Program-made: the position numbers and the translations under genes
Shown here: in pieces, positions 34,219 to 45,196 of the stretch
How the letters are laid out: each line of letters opens with the position of its first letter
Numbering within the stretch: position 1 is the stretch's first letter
The notes under the pieces: generated by a model
Told to the model about the DNA's origin: nothing
What the model saw: only the letters and a program-made list of their open reading frames with translations
The model's database searches: none
NCBI GenBank assembly: GCA_021432605.1
Contig: MU271152.1
Location: forward strand, 310,001 to 374,000
Length of the DNA: 64,000 nucleotides
From: Coniochaeta sp. PMI_546
Lineage: Eukaryota > Ascomycota > Sordariomycetes > Coniochaetales > Coniochaetaceae
Direction of reading: 5' to 3'

Positions 34219-36109
34219 CTAGAAATCGTTCTCATCAACACCCGACACAATCACATTGTTCACCTTGAGCACCATCCGGCACAACTGCGTAGCCAACATG
34301 AGCTGCTGCTTCTTTCCAATCAGCGGGTCAATGACAAACGCCTCCTTCATGTCGTTGCTGCCTTTGCCCATGCAGTCGACGCCGAGCCGGCCGCGGCCGC
34401 CGGCAGACTTGACCTGCTGCGACTTGACCTCGGCGAGGGTCGCAATCGGGTTCAGACCGCTGTTCTCGGCGAGGGCCATGGGGACGGCATCGAGGGCCTC
34501 GGCAAAGGCGCGCATGGCGTACTGCTCGAGGCCGGGCGTCTTGACGGCTGCGTCCTCGACGGCCATGCTGCAGGCTATCTCGGCTGCGCCACCGCCGTAG
34601 ACGACGCGGTTGTCTCGGACGAGGTTGCGGACAACGCAGAGCGCGTCGTGGAGGGAGCGCTTGGCTTCGTCGATGATCTGTGGGAGACTGTTAGTCAAAC
34701 TTGCTTATCAAATAGGGCGTAGGATGTGGGTTAGAACTGACCATCTTGTTGCTGCCACGGACAAAGACGGTCACGGCCCGGGTGTTGGCGCAATCCTCAA
34801 TAACCAGCATCTTTTCCCTCGTTGTGCCAAAGGTCATCTGGCGGACAATGCCGGCCGAGCCCAGCTTCTCCGCCTTGAGGTCCTCGAATCTTGGGACTAT
34901 CCTGCCATTTGTGGCAATAGCAATGAGCTCGATCTCGGGACCGCCCACCCACCTTACGGCAGGGAGCTTGTTCTGGAGAAGAAGATGGTTGGCCTCGTCG
35001 TCGAAACCCCACTGACATATGGCCAGGTTGGCTCCGGTTGCCTTTATTTGCTGGATCATCTCGACGAAGGTATCCCGCTCGTAATTTTGTAGCTTCTTGA
35101 ACTCCTCCACGCTTGTGATGTTGAGCTGATGCTTCGTCTTTGGCTTTGGGGGCTCAAAAGCGCATGTGAGGATGGCAATCTTGGCGTCGTGGACCTCGGA
35201 CGGCATCTGGGGATGGGAGAAATCCTTGTCGATGATGACTCCCTTGACCAGGATGGTGTCCTCCAGAGATCCACCGACCTTACCGTCGACCTTGATCAGC
35301 TCGAAGTCGACGTCTTTCCGCTCCAGGTCGGCAACTGATAGGACGGCATCCACCGCGATGTTCGCGAACTGGTCGTGGGCTTTGGAGACGATCTTGCTTC
35401 CTAAACTTGTCCGCGCAACCTTGAGCAGGTTCTTTGTGTTGTCCTTGCTGAACTCGATCGTGTCTGAGATCCTGTCCAGCTCCGCTACGGCGATATCGCA
35501 AGCCTGGTCGTAACCGTCTGCGATACGGATGGGGTGGATGCCCTTGTCGATGAGTTCTGCCGCCTGCTCTAGAAGCGCACCAGCGAGGACAACAACGCCG
35601 GTTGTACCATCACCGATCTCATCATCCTGCGACTTTGAGAGCTCGACTAGTAGCTTGGCTACGTGGTTTGTGATCTCCATCTGTTGCAGAATCGTTGCAC
35701 CATCGTTTGTGACTGTGATATCGCCGTCTGGAGAAATGAGGATCTTGTCGAGGCCGCGGGGTCCGAGGGAGCTCTTGACGATGTTCGCTACTGTGCGCGC
35801 TGCAAGGATATGTGCCTTGACCGCTTCGTTGCCGAACTGTCTCTTCTTCGATCCTTGACTTCACATGGGATTAGCCTTCCTGGTGCGCTGCTGCGAAGAG
35901 ACGTCCACCTACTCTCTGACGATGATGAATGGCCGCCCCTGCTCATCCTTCATCATAGTCGCTGTGAATAAATACTAGTCAGCTCTGGCACATCCTTCTC
36001 GAGTGCATCTGGCACGAACCGTTCGACAAATCCAAATCTGAGAGCGATCGAGTTAGCTTGTTGCGTTCACACTAGCTTTGATACTGGTTTCGTACGTACT
36101 CATCGCCAT
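34219..36109 (-). CDS. CCT5: Chaperonin TRiC/CCT subunit epsilon
   Basis: Five exons (36109-36100, 36037-36020, 35961-35913, 35858-34742, 34677-34219) join in phase to 550 residues. The first three exons are tiny (10, 18 and 49 bases) and rebuild [20 protein letters not shown] followed by [15 protein letters not shown], the usual CCT5 N-terminus. The ATPase motifs [25 protein letters not shown] and [18 protein letters not shown] are intact. [20 protein letters not shown] near the end is characteristic of the epsilon subunit rather than other CCT subunits. One of eight related subunits of the cytosolic ring that folds actin, tubulin and WD-repeat proteins using ATP. Exon 2 ends at a less common GTTCGT donor. 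The gene is divergent from the HBS1-type gene. Confidence 0.95.
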
Positions 36110-36679
36110 GTTGGGCAGATTTCCCAGGTATAAACGAGGGTTATATTATGAGATAATCTTCGCGATGTTCTGTTGATATGGCAAGATTTTGGTAGTCGTG
36201 GTTATGGGCGAAGTACTAAGGTATTTGCTTCCTAAGCTCGGTATACTGATACCTCGACGCCAAAAAATTCCAGGCCGCCAGTATCAGGAGAAGGGACAGA
36301 CAGGAGTGGGGCCAACCTGGCCGAAGCTCATTTCACCGCTTTTCATTCAGTGGCAGAAACTTGCCTGCCGCGGGGTCCTGCCCCACCAACAGCAACGAAG
36401 GATAGTGGGCTTTCATGATGCTTTGGCACTACTATGACTGGACTTGGGACAAAGGCCAAAACAGTACTCCCTGGTATTCCAAGAAACTACAAAATCAGTT
36501 CTCCTATGAATCTTGAAGACAAAAGTTGAACAGAACTTGATACTTAGTCAAGATTCCGCCCTTTGTTTCTACCACAAACCAACTTCCTGCCTTATTTAAT
36601 TATCCATCACGTCACAGCAGCTTTGCCAGTGACTGCGTTTTTCTGACCCAGCACTTCTCACACCACACAGCTTTTCAGA
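36110..36679. other. Bidirectional promoter between CCT5 and HBS1
   Basis: A 570-base region between two divergent start codons. No gene is seen. It must contain both promoters; the two products both serve cytosolic protein quality control. Confidence 0.6.
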
Positions 36680-39460
36680 ATGTCACGACATCAAGCATTC
36701 CGAAACGTACAAAGCACGGTATCGGAGCACTTATACGATGAGGACGACTACTACAGCGACGAGGCTGAAGAAGTTAGCGAAGAGGACAAGGCGCTTATGG
36801 AAAAGGGCACCGCCGACGTCAGAGCAGCTCTTGGAGTAGAAGCCGACAAGGTTACCACAGAGCAGATACAGGAAGCGTTATGGCATTACTACTACGACGT
36901 CGATAAATCAGTCACATATCTTATGACCAAGTTCATCGCCCCTCCGCCACCCAAGGCACCGAAGGCGGCGCAAAAGCCACAGTCTGGTAAGCACATGTTT
37001 TGTTTCTCCGCCGCAGTCACGCCCCGTCCAGTATCTCCGTCCGGTCCGGGAGAACGCGCACGCCCATCCCCTAAGTCTGGGCATTCCTGGATATGTGGAC
37101 AGTGGTCAGGTTGTGGCTTTCGTCGACCTTGTGGCTTCCTGCATGTGCGCGGCCGTGGGTCTGTAGGAAGTGGCAGCTCGTTGACAAGTAGTCAAGGTGA
37201 AGAGCCTCTGCCACCAACATTCGACATTCCCAAATGGAAAACCAATCATTCTATGTCCGCCTTTTTCAAAGACATGCCATGGGGAAACATCCCCCAGGAA
37301 CGTGTCGCCGTCTTTCTTGAACCCCAACGACCTCGTGGTGGGCTCCTCGGCGGTTCAGGCGCCGCTCCGAAATTGACCAAGCTGCAACAACTCGCTCTTG
37401 CTAGAAAGAAGAAGTTGGAGCAGCAGCAGCCATCCGAAGAACAGACAGAAGACACACGCCAAAAGCTAGGAGAGCTGTCAGTGCAAGAGACTCCATCGCT
37501 TAAGGAGAATCGGCAGCCAGAGGGCGGGGGTTTCAGCAAACGTCAGAAGTTGTCCGAGACTGAGGCGGCGGGACGCATGTTCAAATCGGAAGCGGCTGCG
37601 AACAAAGCCGACAAAAGACTTACGTCTACACAAAGACGAAGTCATCTCCAGAATGCGAAGAGCCAAGACCAGATGCCTATGGACGGCACTGCGGAGAGAG
37701 ACGCACTTGCACCCGAGTCGCCCTCTACCCCCTCCCAGGCACCTTCACAAACCCCTCCTATTGAGCTGTACCCAGCGCCTGCAATGGCAGAGCCATCTGC
37801 ATTTGCCCAGACACTTTTTGGATCTACCGCCGTGGAGCCAGAGCCGCCTGCCACGAAATTCTTTGCTTTGCCCTACATGGCGTACTGTCCGTCTTTGGCC
37901 GATGCCTTCTCAAAACCAAGTCCAGATGACGTGGTTTTGGCGGCTCAGGCAAAAGGTTCGATTACGGGAAAGGGCAAGAACTAACTCGGATGCTAATAGT
38001 CGATGCAGCGGGCAAGAAAACCGTCACAGCTGCTCCCGTAAAGAAGAAGGGCGGTGGCGGCGACTCTGTGACCAACGACGTAAAGGCTCTGAAAATCGAC
38101 GACACACCTCTGCCCAAGAGCAAGAACTTCAATGTTATCAACGAGTTCGAGAAGAGCAAGAGCAAGAAGACAGCCAGTTTTGTTGTGGTTGGTAAGTCGC
38201 ATAGCCACTCTCCTGGTATCCACAATGAAAAGTGTGCTAATATTCCATCTGATAGGCCATGTTGATGCTGGCAAGAGCACAATGATGGGTCGACTGCTTC
38301 TTGACCTTAAGGTCGTCGACCAGCGGACCGTGGATAAGCTCCGGAAAGAAGCTGAGAAGATTGGCAAGTCGTCGTTTGCTCTCGCTTGGGTGCTTGACCA
38401 GAGAACGGAGGAAAGGGCCAGGGGCGTCACCATCGACATAGCAACAAACAGGTTCGAAACCGATACTACCGTCTTCACCATATTGGACGCACCTGGACAT
38501 AGAGACTTCATACCCAATATGATTGCAGGTGCAAGTCAAGCGGACTTCGCCATCCTAGTCATTGACGCTGGCACCGGAGCTTTCGAGTCAGGTCTGAAGG
38601 GCCAAACCCGAGAACACTCCCTCTTGATCCGCAGTATGGGCGTTTCAAGGGTTATAGTGGCAGTCAACAAGCTGGACACTGTCAACTGGTCGAAAGAGAG
38701 GTTCGACGAAATCACGCACCAGGTCACCGGTTTTCTCACAGCAACCGGCTTTCAACCGAAGAATGTCTCCTTCGTCCCGGTCTCGGGCCTCCACGGCGAC
38801 AACTTGGTAAACCGATCGAAAGATCCTGCAGCATCGTGGTACCAAGGTCCAACAATCTTGGAGGAGCTCGAGAGCTCTGAACCGACAACCAGAGCGCTCA
38901 ACAAACCATTGCGCATGACGATTTCGGAAGTCTTCCGCACTGTCCAAAGCTCATTAACAGTGTCCGGGCGGATCGACGCTGGCTCCCTCCAGATGGGTGA
39001 CGCACTGCTAGTACAGCCCAGCGGAGAGAAAGCGTACGTCAAGTCTCTTCAACTGGACGAAGAACCAGCCGAGTGGGCCGTGGCTGGGCAAAACGTGGTC
39101 CTGCACCTGAGCAACATCGATCCCATCCACGTTCGGGCGGGAGATATCATCTGCGACCCCGCGAAACCGATCCAGTGTCTGGACAGCTTCACGCTCAAGG
39201 CCCTCGCGTTCGACTTTCTCATGCCTATGCAGGTGGATGTGCACCGCGGGCGACTCCACTCTCCCGGGACGATAGAATCGATCCCGGCGCTGTTGGACAA
39301 GGTCACGGGGGCGGTGACGAAGAAGAAGCCCAAGATCGTGAAGCCGGCTGCTGTAGCGCGGTTGGTGATCAAGTTGTCGTCGAAGGTGCCGCTGGAAGCT
39401 GGGCAGAGAGTGGTGCTGAGGAGTGGCGGGGAGACTGTTGCTGCTGGATTGTTGGAGTAG
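36680..39460 (+). CDS. HBS1: HBS1-family ribosome-rescue GTPase with a SKI7-like skippable exon
   Basis: Four exons (36680-36986, 37167-37955, 38009-38191, 38256-39460) give 827 residues. Exon 1 encodes the acidic HBS1 N-terminal domain (EQIQEALWHYYYDVDKSVTY). Exons 3-4 encode the EF-1A-like GTPase: G1 GHVDAGKS, switch region RGVTIDIA, G3 DAPGHRDF, G4 NKLD, then two beta-barrels. All motifs look intact. Hbs1 works with Dom34/Pelota to split stalled ribosomes. Exon 2 (263 codons) is low-complexity, with FDIPKWKTNHSMSAFFKDMP, SAFAQTLFG and PSPDDVVLAAQ. Introns on both sides of exon 2 are in phase 1, so skipping it yields a 564-residue standard HBS1. Fungal and animal HBS1 genes are known to make SKI7-like forms by such splicing. 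Intron 1 (180 bases) is open in frame, so its retention is also readable; the acceptor at 37166 is my best choice. Confidence 0.9.
37167..37955 (+). other. Candidate cassette exon giving a SKI7-like isoform
   Basis: It is 789 bases long, a multiple of three, preceded and followed by phase 1 introns. The 3' intron (37956-38008) uses a less common GTTCGA donor with ACTAACTC and GCTAAT branch candidates, a weak donor that would favour optional use. Confidence 0.55.
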
Positions 39461-40754
39461 TAGAGCACGGCTGTAAGAGGCTCAGCTTCTGAGTGAAGTG
39501 GTGGCAAACGCCCTAGGCTACTACACTAGACGTCGTTTGGACCACCATTGGCGTTTGCAACGAGCAGATAGCGGATAGCATATACAAGGGGCGCCGGTGA
39601 CAGACAAGCATTTCAACTTGGGAGGCTACGAGAGACGAGCATTATCTGTAGACAGCACAACATAGCGTCTTGCCGGTGTGCGATTGTTGGTATTCAGGAC
39701 AAAGACAATTTATCTGCACGAAGTCTTGCCAGCTTTGTCTGAGCTTGTAGACATACCATAGTACACGTACACTACATGTGCAATATGTGTGTGTAGACGT
39801 GTTAAAAGGGCAAATGGAATGTGATATATCCGAATCTACGGATTTGGATCGAGCAATATGGAATCAGCCTCAAGTCAATTAGTTCCTGCAGGGGACCCCA
39901 CCGGAGAGCATCCGAGCTTCGAATGGAGGCGGGATTGTGGGGAAAGAAGCTCATGGAAGAGGCCACTCTGGCAGTAACCACTATACAACACAGGCATACA
40001 AACATGTGCAAGGAAGGCTCGCGTTGTATAATGTAGTGCATGTACGTGTAGAACAATCTCCAGAAATCCAGCTTCTTCATCCATTGTTCTTAGTTCTGTC
40101 AGTAAGCATCCAGACTTGACCAACGGTTAGAAGGTGTCATGAAGCCACTATTCTTTGTAACACTTTTTAGCGTAGTTGTACTGTTGTTAAGGTTTAAGCT
40201 GAGGACAGATGGAGCGACGTTGAATTTGACAAGTTGGCCACAGCTTGGGGCGGCAGTCTTTCTATAAGTTGGGCTCACCAGGAGCGACAAAGTATCATTG
40301 TGATTTGACAGGTATAGCCACGCCTAAATGTCGACAGGAAATACTTACAATCCTCAGCTAATACTTGAGCGCTGTTGGATACGAAGAGATGATTGGTCAG
40401 AATGTGCTGCCCCACCCGCCCTTCCAGGGGATTCACCCCCCCTGTGGTGTGGCAATTGGCCTGCGCTTGATTGAAATCTGTCCTTTCTTCACTTTTGGAC
40501 ACTTCGTCACTTTTTTGGAGAAGCATCCATTTAAGAGGGCCAGCACGCACTACAGCCATCTTCTGCCGTTTTCACAATCCACCATTCAACACCTTGACTT
40601 TTTCCTCCTTCCACCATTAGATCGGTTTGAGGACAACAAGAGGCGGATCATACTTCGCTCTCTCCTCTCTTAGGATCGAGCTTCTCATTTCTTTTCTAAT
40701 TTAAACCATCTCCAAGCTACGCTGAGGGGCAGTAGCTACCTGATTTCCACCACA
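39461..40754. other. Intergenic region upstream of BiP
   Basis: No supported gene in 1.3 kb. The last 150 bases are CT-rich and probably hold the BiP core promoter and leader. I did not find a clear unfolded-protein-response element by eye. Confidence 0.5.
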
Positions 40755-43025
40755 ATGGCTCGCGGATCGCGAAGCAACATGGCCCTAGGCCTTGGTCTGC
40801 TCGCGTTCTTCTGCGCCCTATTCTCTCCGGCGTTTGTCCAGAGTGTAAAGGCGGATGAAGTTTCGGAGTATGGCACTGTCATCGGTATTGTAAGTTTGGC
40901 CAACATTCATTCCTGGGCCTCTCGGGGCAAACACGAAGCGAGACTAACCCAATGCTCAGGATCTCGGGACAACATACAGCTGCGTGGGTGTCATGCAGCA
41001 TGGCAAGGTTGAGATTCTCGTCAATGACCAAGGTAAGCCGAAGCCGTTTCTTCCGGGCTAGATGCCTTGCAAATTGCGATTGTCAGCTGCTCACACTTTT
41101 TCCCCCAGGAAACCGTATCACACCATCATACGTGGCCTTCACAGACGAGGAGCGATTAGTCGGTGACGCAGCAAAGAACCAAGCTGCCGCGAACCCAACC
41201 AACACAATCTTCGACATCAAGTAAGCTCATCATGCTCCCCCCCGTGCTTCCGACTCTTCCTTACTAACATTCCTTCTCCAGGCGGTTAATCGGCCGGAAG
41301 TTCTCCGAGAAGGACGTCCAACAAGACATCAAGCACTTCCCCTACAAGGTTATCTCCAAGGATGACAAGCCCTTCGTCAAGGTCACTGTCGCCGGTGGAG
41401 AGGAGAAGACTTTCTCTCCCGAGGAGATCTCGGCCATGATTCTTGGCAAGATGAAGGAGGTTGCTGAGAGCTACCTCGGCAAGAAGGTTACCCACGCCGT
41501 CGTTACCGTTCCCGCCTACTTCAACGACAACCAGAGACAGGCTACCAAGGATGCTGGCATCATCGCTGGCCTCAACGTCCTCCGCATTGTCAACGAGCCC
41601 ACGGCTGCCGCTATCGCGTACGGCCTGGACAAGGAGGGCGCCGAGCGCCAGATCATTGTCTACGATCTCGGTGGTGGTACCTTCGATGTCTCCCTTCTCT
41701 CCATCGACCAGGGTGTTTTCGAGGTCCTGGCTACCGCCGGTGATACCCACTTGGGTGGTGAGGATTTCGACCAGCGCATCATCAACCACTTCGCCAAGCA
41801 GTACAACAAGAAGCACAACGTCGACGTCACCAAGGACCTCAAGGCCATGGGCAAGCTGAAGCGTGAGGCTGAGAAGGCGAAGCGGACTCTGTCCTCCCAG
41901 AAGACCACCCGCATCGAGATCGAGTCTTTCTTCGACGGCAAGGACTTCTCCGAGACTCTCTCCCGCGCCAAGTTCGAGGAGCTGAACATGGACCTCTTCA
42001 AGAAGACCCTCAAGCCAGTTGAGCAGGTGCTCAAGGACGCCAAGGTCAAGAAGAACGAGGTTGACGACATCGTCCTCGTCGGTGGTTCTACTCGCATTCC
42101 CAAGATCCAGGAGCTCATCGAGGAGTACTTTGGCAAGAAGGCCAGCAAGGGTATCAACCCCGATGAGGCTGTCGCTTTCGGCGCTGCCGTCCAGGCTGGT
42201 GTTCTCTCCGGCGAGAAGGGCACCGAGGACGTCGTCCTTATGGATGTCAACCCGCTTACCCTCGGGATCGAGACCACCGGAGGAGTCATGACCAAGCTCA
42301 TCCCCCGCAACACTCCCATCCCCACCAAGAAGAGCCAGATCTTCTCGACCGCCGCTGACAACCAGCCGGTCGTCCTGATCCAGGTTTTCGAGGGCGAGCG
42401 TTCGATGACCAAGGACAACAACCTCCTCGGCAAGTTCGAGCTTACCGGCATTCCTCCTGCGCCTCGTGGCCAGCCTCAGATCGAGGTCTCTTTCGAGCTC
42501 GATGCCAACGGTATCCTCAAGGTTTCTGCCCATGACAAGGGCACCGGCAAGTCGGAGTCGATCACCATCACCAACGACAAGGGCCGTCTTACTCAGGAGG
42601 AGATCGACCGCATGGTCGAGGAGGCCGAGAAGTATGCCGAGGAGGACAAGGCTAACGCTGAGCGTATCACTGCTCGCAACGGACTCGAGAACTACGCTTT
42701 CGGCCTCAAGGCCCAAGTTAACGACGAGGAGGGTCTCGGCGGCAAGATTGACGAGGAGGACAAGGAGACTGTGAGTATCCCTCTAAAATGAAAAAAACTG
42801 AATCGATCCGTGCGTGCAGCAAGCTAACACCATTTGCAGCTTCTCGACGCCATCAAGGAGACTACTGAGTGGCTCGACGAGAACGGTGCCACTGCCACCA
42901 CCGAGGACTTTGAGGAGCAGAAGGAGAAGCTGTCCAACGTGGCTTACCCCATCACCAGCAAGCTCTACTCCGGTAGCGCTGGCGGTGCCGAGGGTGACGA
43001 GCCCTTGGACCATGACGAGCTTTAA
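40755..43025 (+). CDS. KAR2: ER chaperone BiP/Kar2 (HSP70)
   Basis: Five exons (40755-40889, 40960-41032, 41109-41220, 41282-42770, 42840-43025) give 664 residues. A signal peptide ([20 protein letters not shown]) precedes the HSP70 nucleotide-binding domain: [14 protein letters not shown] restored across intron 1, [15 protein letters not shown] and [16 protein letters not shown]. The substrate-binding domain contains [20 protein letters not shown]. The protein ends in HDEL, the ER retrieval signal, which separates it from cytosolic and mitochondrial HSP70s. It translocates and folds secretory proteins in the ER lumen and restrains the unfolded protein response. Introns cluster in the 5' part, as in other fungal BiP genes. 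Codon use is strongly C/G-ending, as expected for a highly expressed gene. Confidence 0.97.
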
Positions 43026-43847
43026 TACCATAGATCACCGTGTTTGTCAATTTTAAAGGCGTTGCATTTTGATGAGAGATGCTGAAAAGAACTGCTTCCC
43101 CGTTTTCGCTTGCGCAGCTGAGAGTTTTCTGGTGTTTATGGTGGTTATTGACTGGAACATTTGGGAGTCGGCATCAGATTTAGGGTACCACCGAAAGCGC
43201 ATATATCCTTGTAAAGTAAGGTAGCAAGTGTACTCTGAATCAGCGGAAATGGAGAAGAGTCAAACGAATATGTACTAGTCCGTCTAGCATCTGACCTGAG
43301 TCGTGTGATGTGTCCCAGCCTCGAGCCTCGAGCTTCGTGTTCACATTTGAGCATCATGTCGGTACCTAAAACACCGAGATCAAGGGTTGCGGATCCGTCG
43401 CGAAAGCCATTGGTGGCCTTTCCTATGTGAGAGATTCCTTGGGGGCAGATATATCGGCGACGGGATATGTAACCCGCATTCAAGATCGTGGGGAAGGAAG
43501 CACATCTTCCGTTCCTGGCGTCGTCGAGGTCTTGGCTATAGTTGTTCAACGTCATGTTTCTCTTATTCAACAGGTTAGCATGTGTATCCATCGTAGCATC
43601 CGGGGATGTGTCGCCATGAAAGTTGCATACATGTCCGTATATCCCCTCATCCGCCGTCGTCTCAACCTGGTTCAGGGGTCTCCAGGTTGGAAATGAGTGG
43701 TGGGTGGGTTTGAGGCTTGTATAGACATGTGAATGCATATATACATCTATAGAGAGAGACCGCATTCCGTGCTCTTGGGCATCAGCCAGCTACCATCTCG
43801 TTGACACCATTGACTAAACTGGTAGTAATCACAATCCCGTCCTCAAC
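43026..43847. other. Intergenic region
   Basis: 3' region of BiP and promoter of the CE12 gene. A minus-strand frame of 206 codons (43145-43765) has no domain, biased codons or splice context and is not called. Confidence 0.5.
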
Positions 43848-45126
43848 ATGAGACACCAAGCAGTCGTACTCGCCGGGACACTTCTGCCCCTGGCCTTGGC
43901 TCAACAGCCTCTCTATGCCCAGTGTAAGCCATCACACATTCCCTATGTCCCACTGACAGAAAATCCTGTCAGGGGTTTTCTCCCCGGAAAACTCATACTA
44001 ACTACCCCCCGCCCTCCCCCAGGTGGCGGCATAGGCTGGACAGGAAGCACAACATGCGTCGCGGGGGCGTGCTGCTCCTCCCAGAACAGCTACTACAGCC
44101 AGTGTCTCCCATCCACCTCCTGCTCATCGTCCTCTTCCCCCTCCCCAACCACAAAGGCCGCAGCCTCCTCCTCCTCCTCCACCCCGGCCAGCACAACAGC
44201 CGGCACAATCCACCTCTGCGGCGACAGCACCATGGCCTCGGGGGGAGGCGGGTCCGGAACGCAGGGGTGGGGGCAGTACCTCAAGTACTCCTTCTCGGGC
44301 ACGGATCTGACGGTCAGCAACTCCGCCGTCGCGGGCCGAAGCGCGAGGAGTTTCACGAGGGAAGGGAGGTTCGCGGCTGTTGCTGCCTCGGCCAAGAAGG
44401 GAGATTGGGTGGTTGTTGAGTTTGGGCACAATGATGGGGGCAGTTTGAGTACTGATAACGGTCGGACGGATTGTTTTGGGGATGGGGCCCAGACTTGCTC
44501 GACGACGTATAAGTGAGTTTTATTCATATTCTCGCCCCTTGGTTGGGCTGAGGTGGGATGATATGGTTTACTGACTGTAATGGATGGCCAGTGGCGTCGC
44601 GGAAATCGTCCAGACGTACCCGACGTATCTCAAGAATGCGACCTCGCTCTTCCTCAAGGCTGGAGCTAAGGTTATCCTGTCTGCTCCGACGCCGAACAAC
44701 GTCTGGGAATCCGGGAGCTACAGCTGGAGTCCGGACAGGTTTGCCTACTATGCCTGGTGAGAAATCTCCTTTTCCCTTGATCACATCCCCCCTCCTACAC
44801 GTTGCACTCTTCTGATACCCAGGTCCACGAACAGGCTGGCAGCTTCACAGATGGGGGGCCCTTCGGCAGGCGTGTACTACGTTCCGCACGGAGCGTACGC
44901 GGCCCAGGCGATGAAGAACATGGGCGCTGACGTTGTGAACGCCAACTACCCCAACGACCACACGCATACGGCGCCGTACCTGGCGGATGTTATGGCTCGG
45001 GCTTTCGTGCTGGGACTGAAGTGCGGCACGAGTGATCTGGGCAAAAGGGCGACTAACTCGACTGCGAGCTTGACGGGCACCTTTCTTGGACAGTGTATTG
45101 CTGCTAACTCGACAGTGCCGATCTGA
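43848..45126 (+). CDS. Rhamnogalacturonan acetylesterase (CE12) with N-terminal CBM1
   Basis: Four exons (43848-43923, 44023-44512, 44592-44756, 44823-45126) give 344 residues. The signal peptide [18 protein letters not shown] is followed by a complete CBM1 ([28 protein letters not shown]), whose first Cys codon is split by intron 1. A Ser/Thr linker joins it to the GDSL-like hydrolase: block [11 protein letters not shown] with nucleophile Ser94, block III FGHND and the Asp-His pair in [12 protein letters not shown]. The spacing fits CE12 enzymes, which remove acetyl groups from rhamnogalacturonan in pectin so that backbone-cleaving enzymes can act. A cellulose-binding module on such an enzyme would keep it on plant cell walls. 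Intron 3 again splits a Trp codon. The gene is tail-to-tail with the next one, 70 bases away. Confidence 0.94.
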
Positions 45127-45196
45127 TGCCCGTCCGTTCTGGAATCGTGTAGGTGTCAAATGTAGAAGGCAGAATGTTTGTTGGTTGGCGGAGGCC

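Noticed and set aside
41286-42716. 476-codon minus-strand open frame across the BiP gene
   Set aside because: Strong codon bias of highly expressed HSP70 genes leaves the opposite strand open; the Leu/Gly/Asp-rich translation is a known artefact.
43145-43765. 206-codon minus-strand open frame between BiP and the CE12 gene
   Set aside because: No recognisable motif, no signal peptide, no codon bias, and it ends in BiP's 3' region. Could be chance in an AT-balanced gap.
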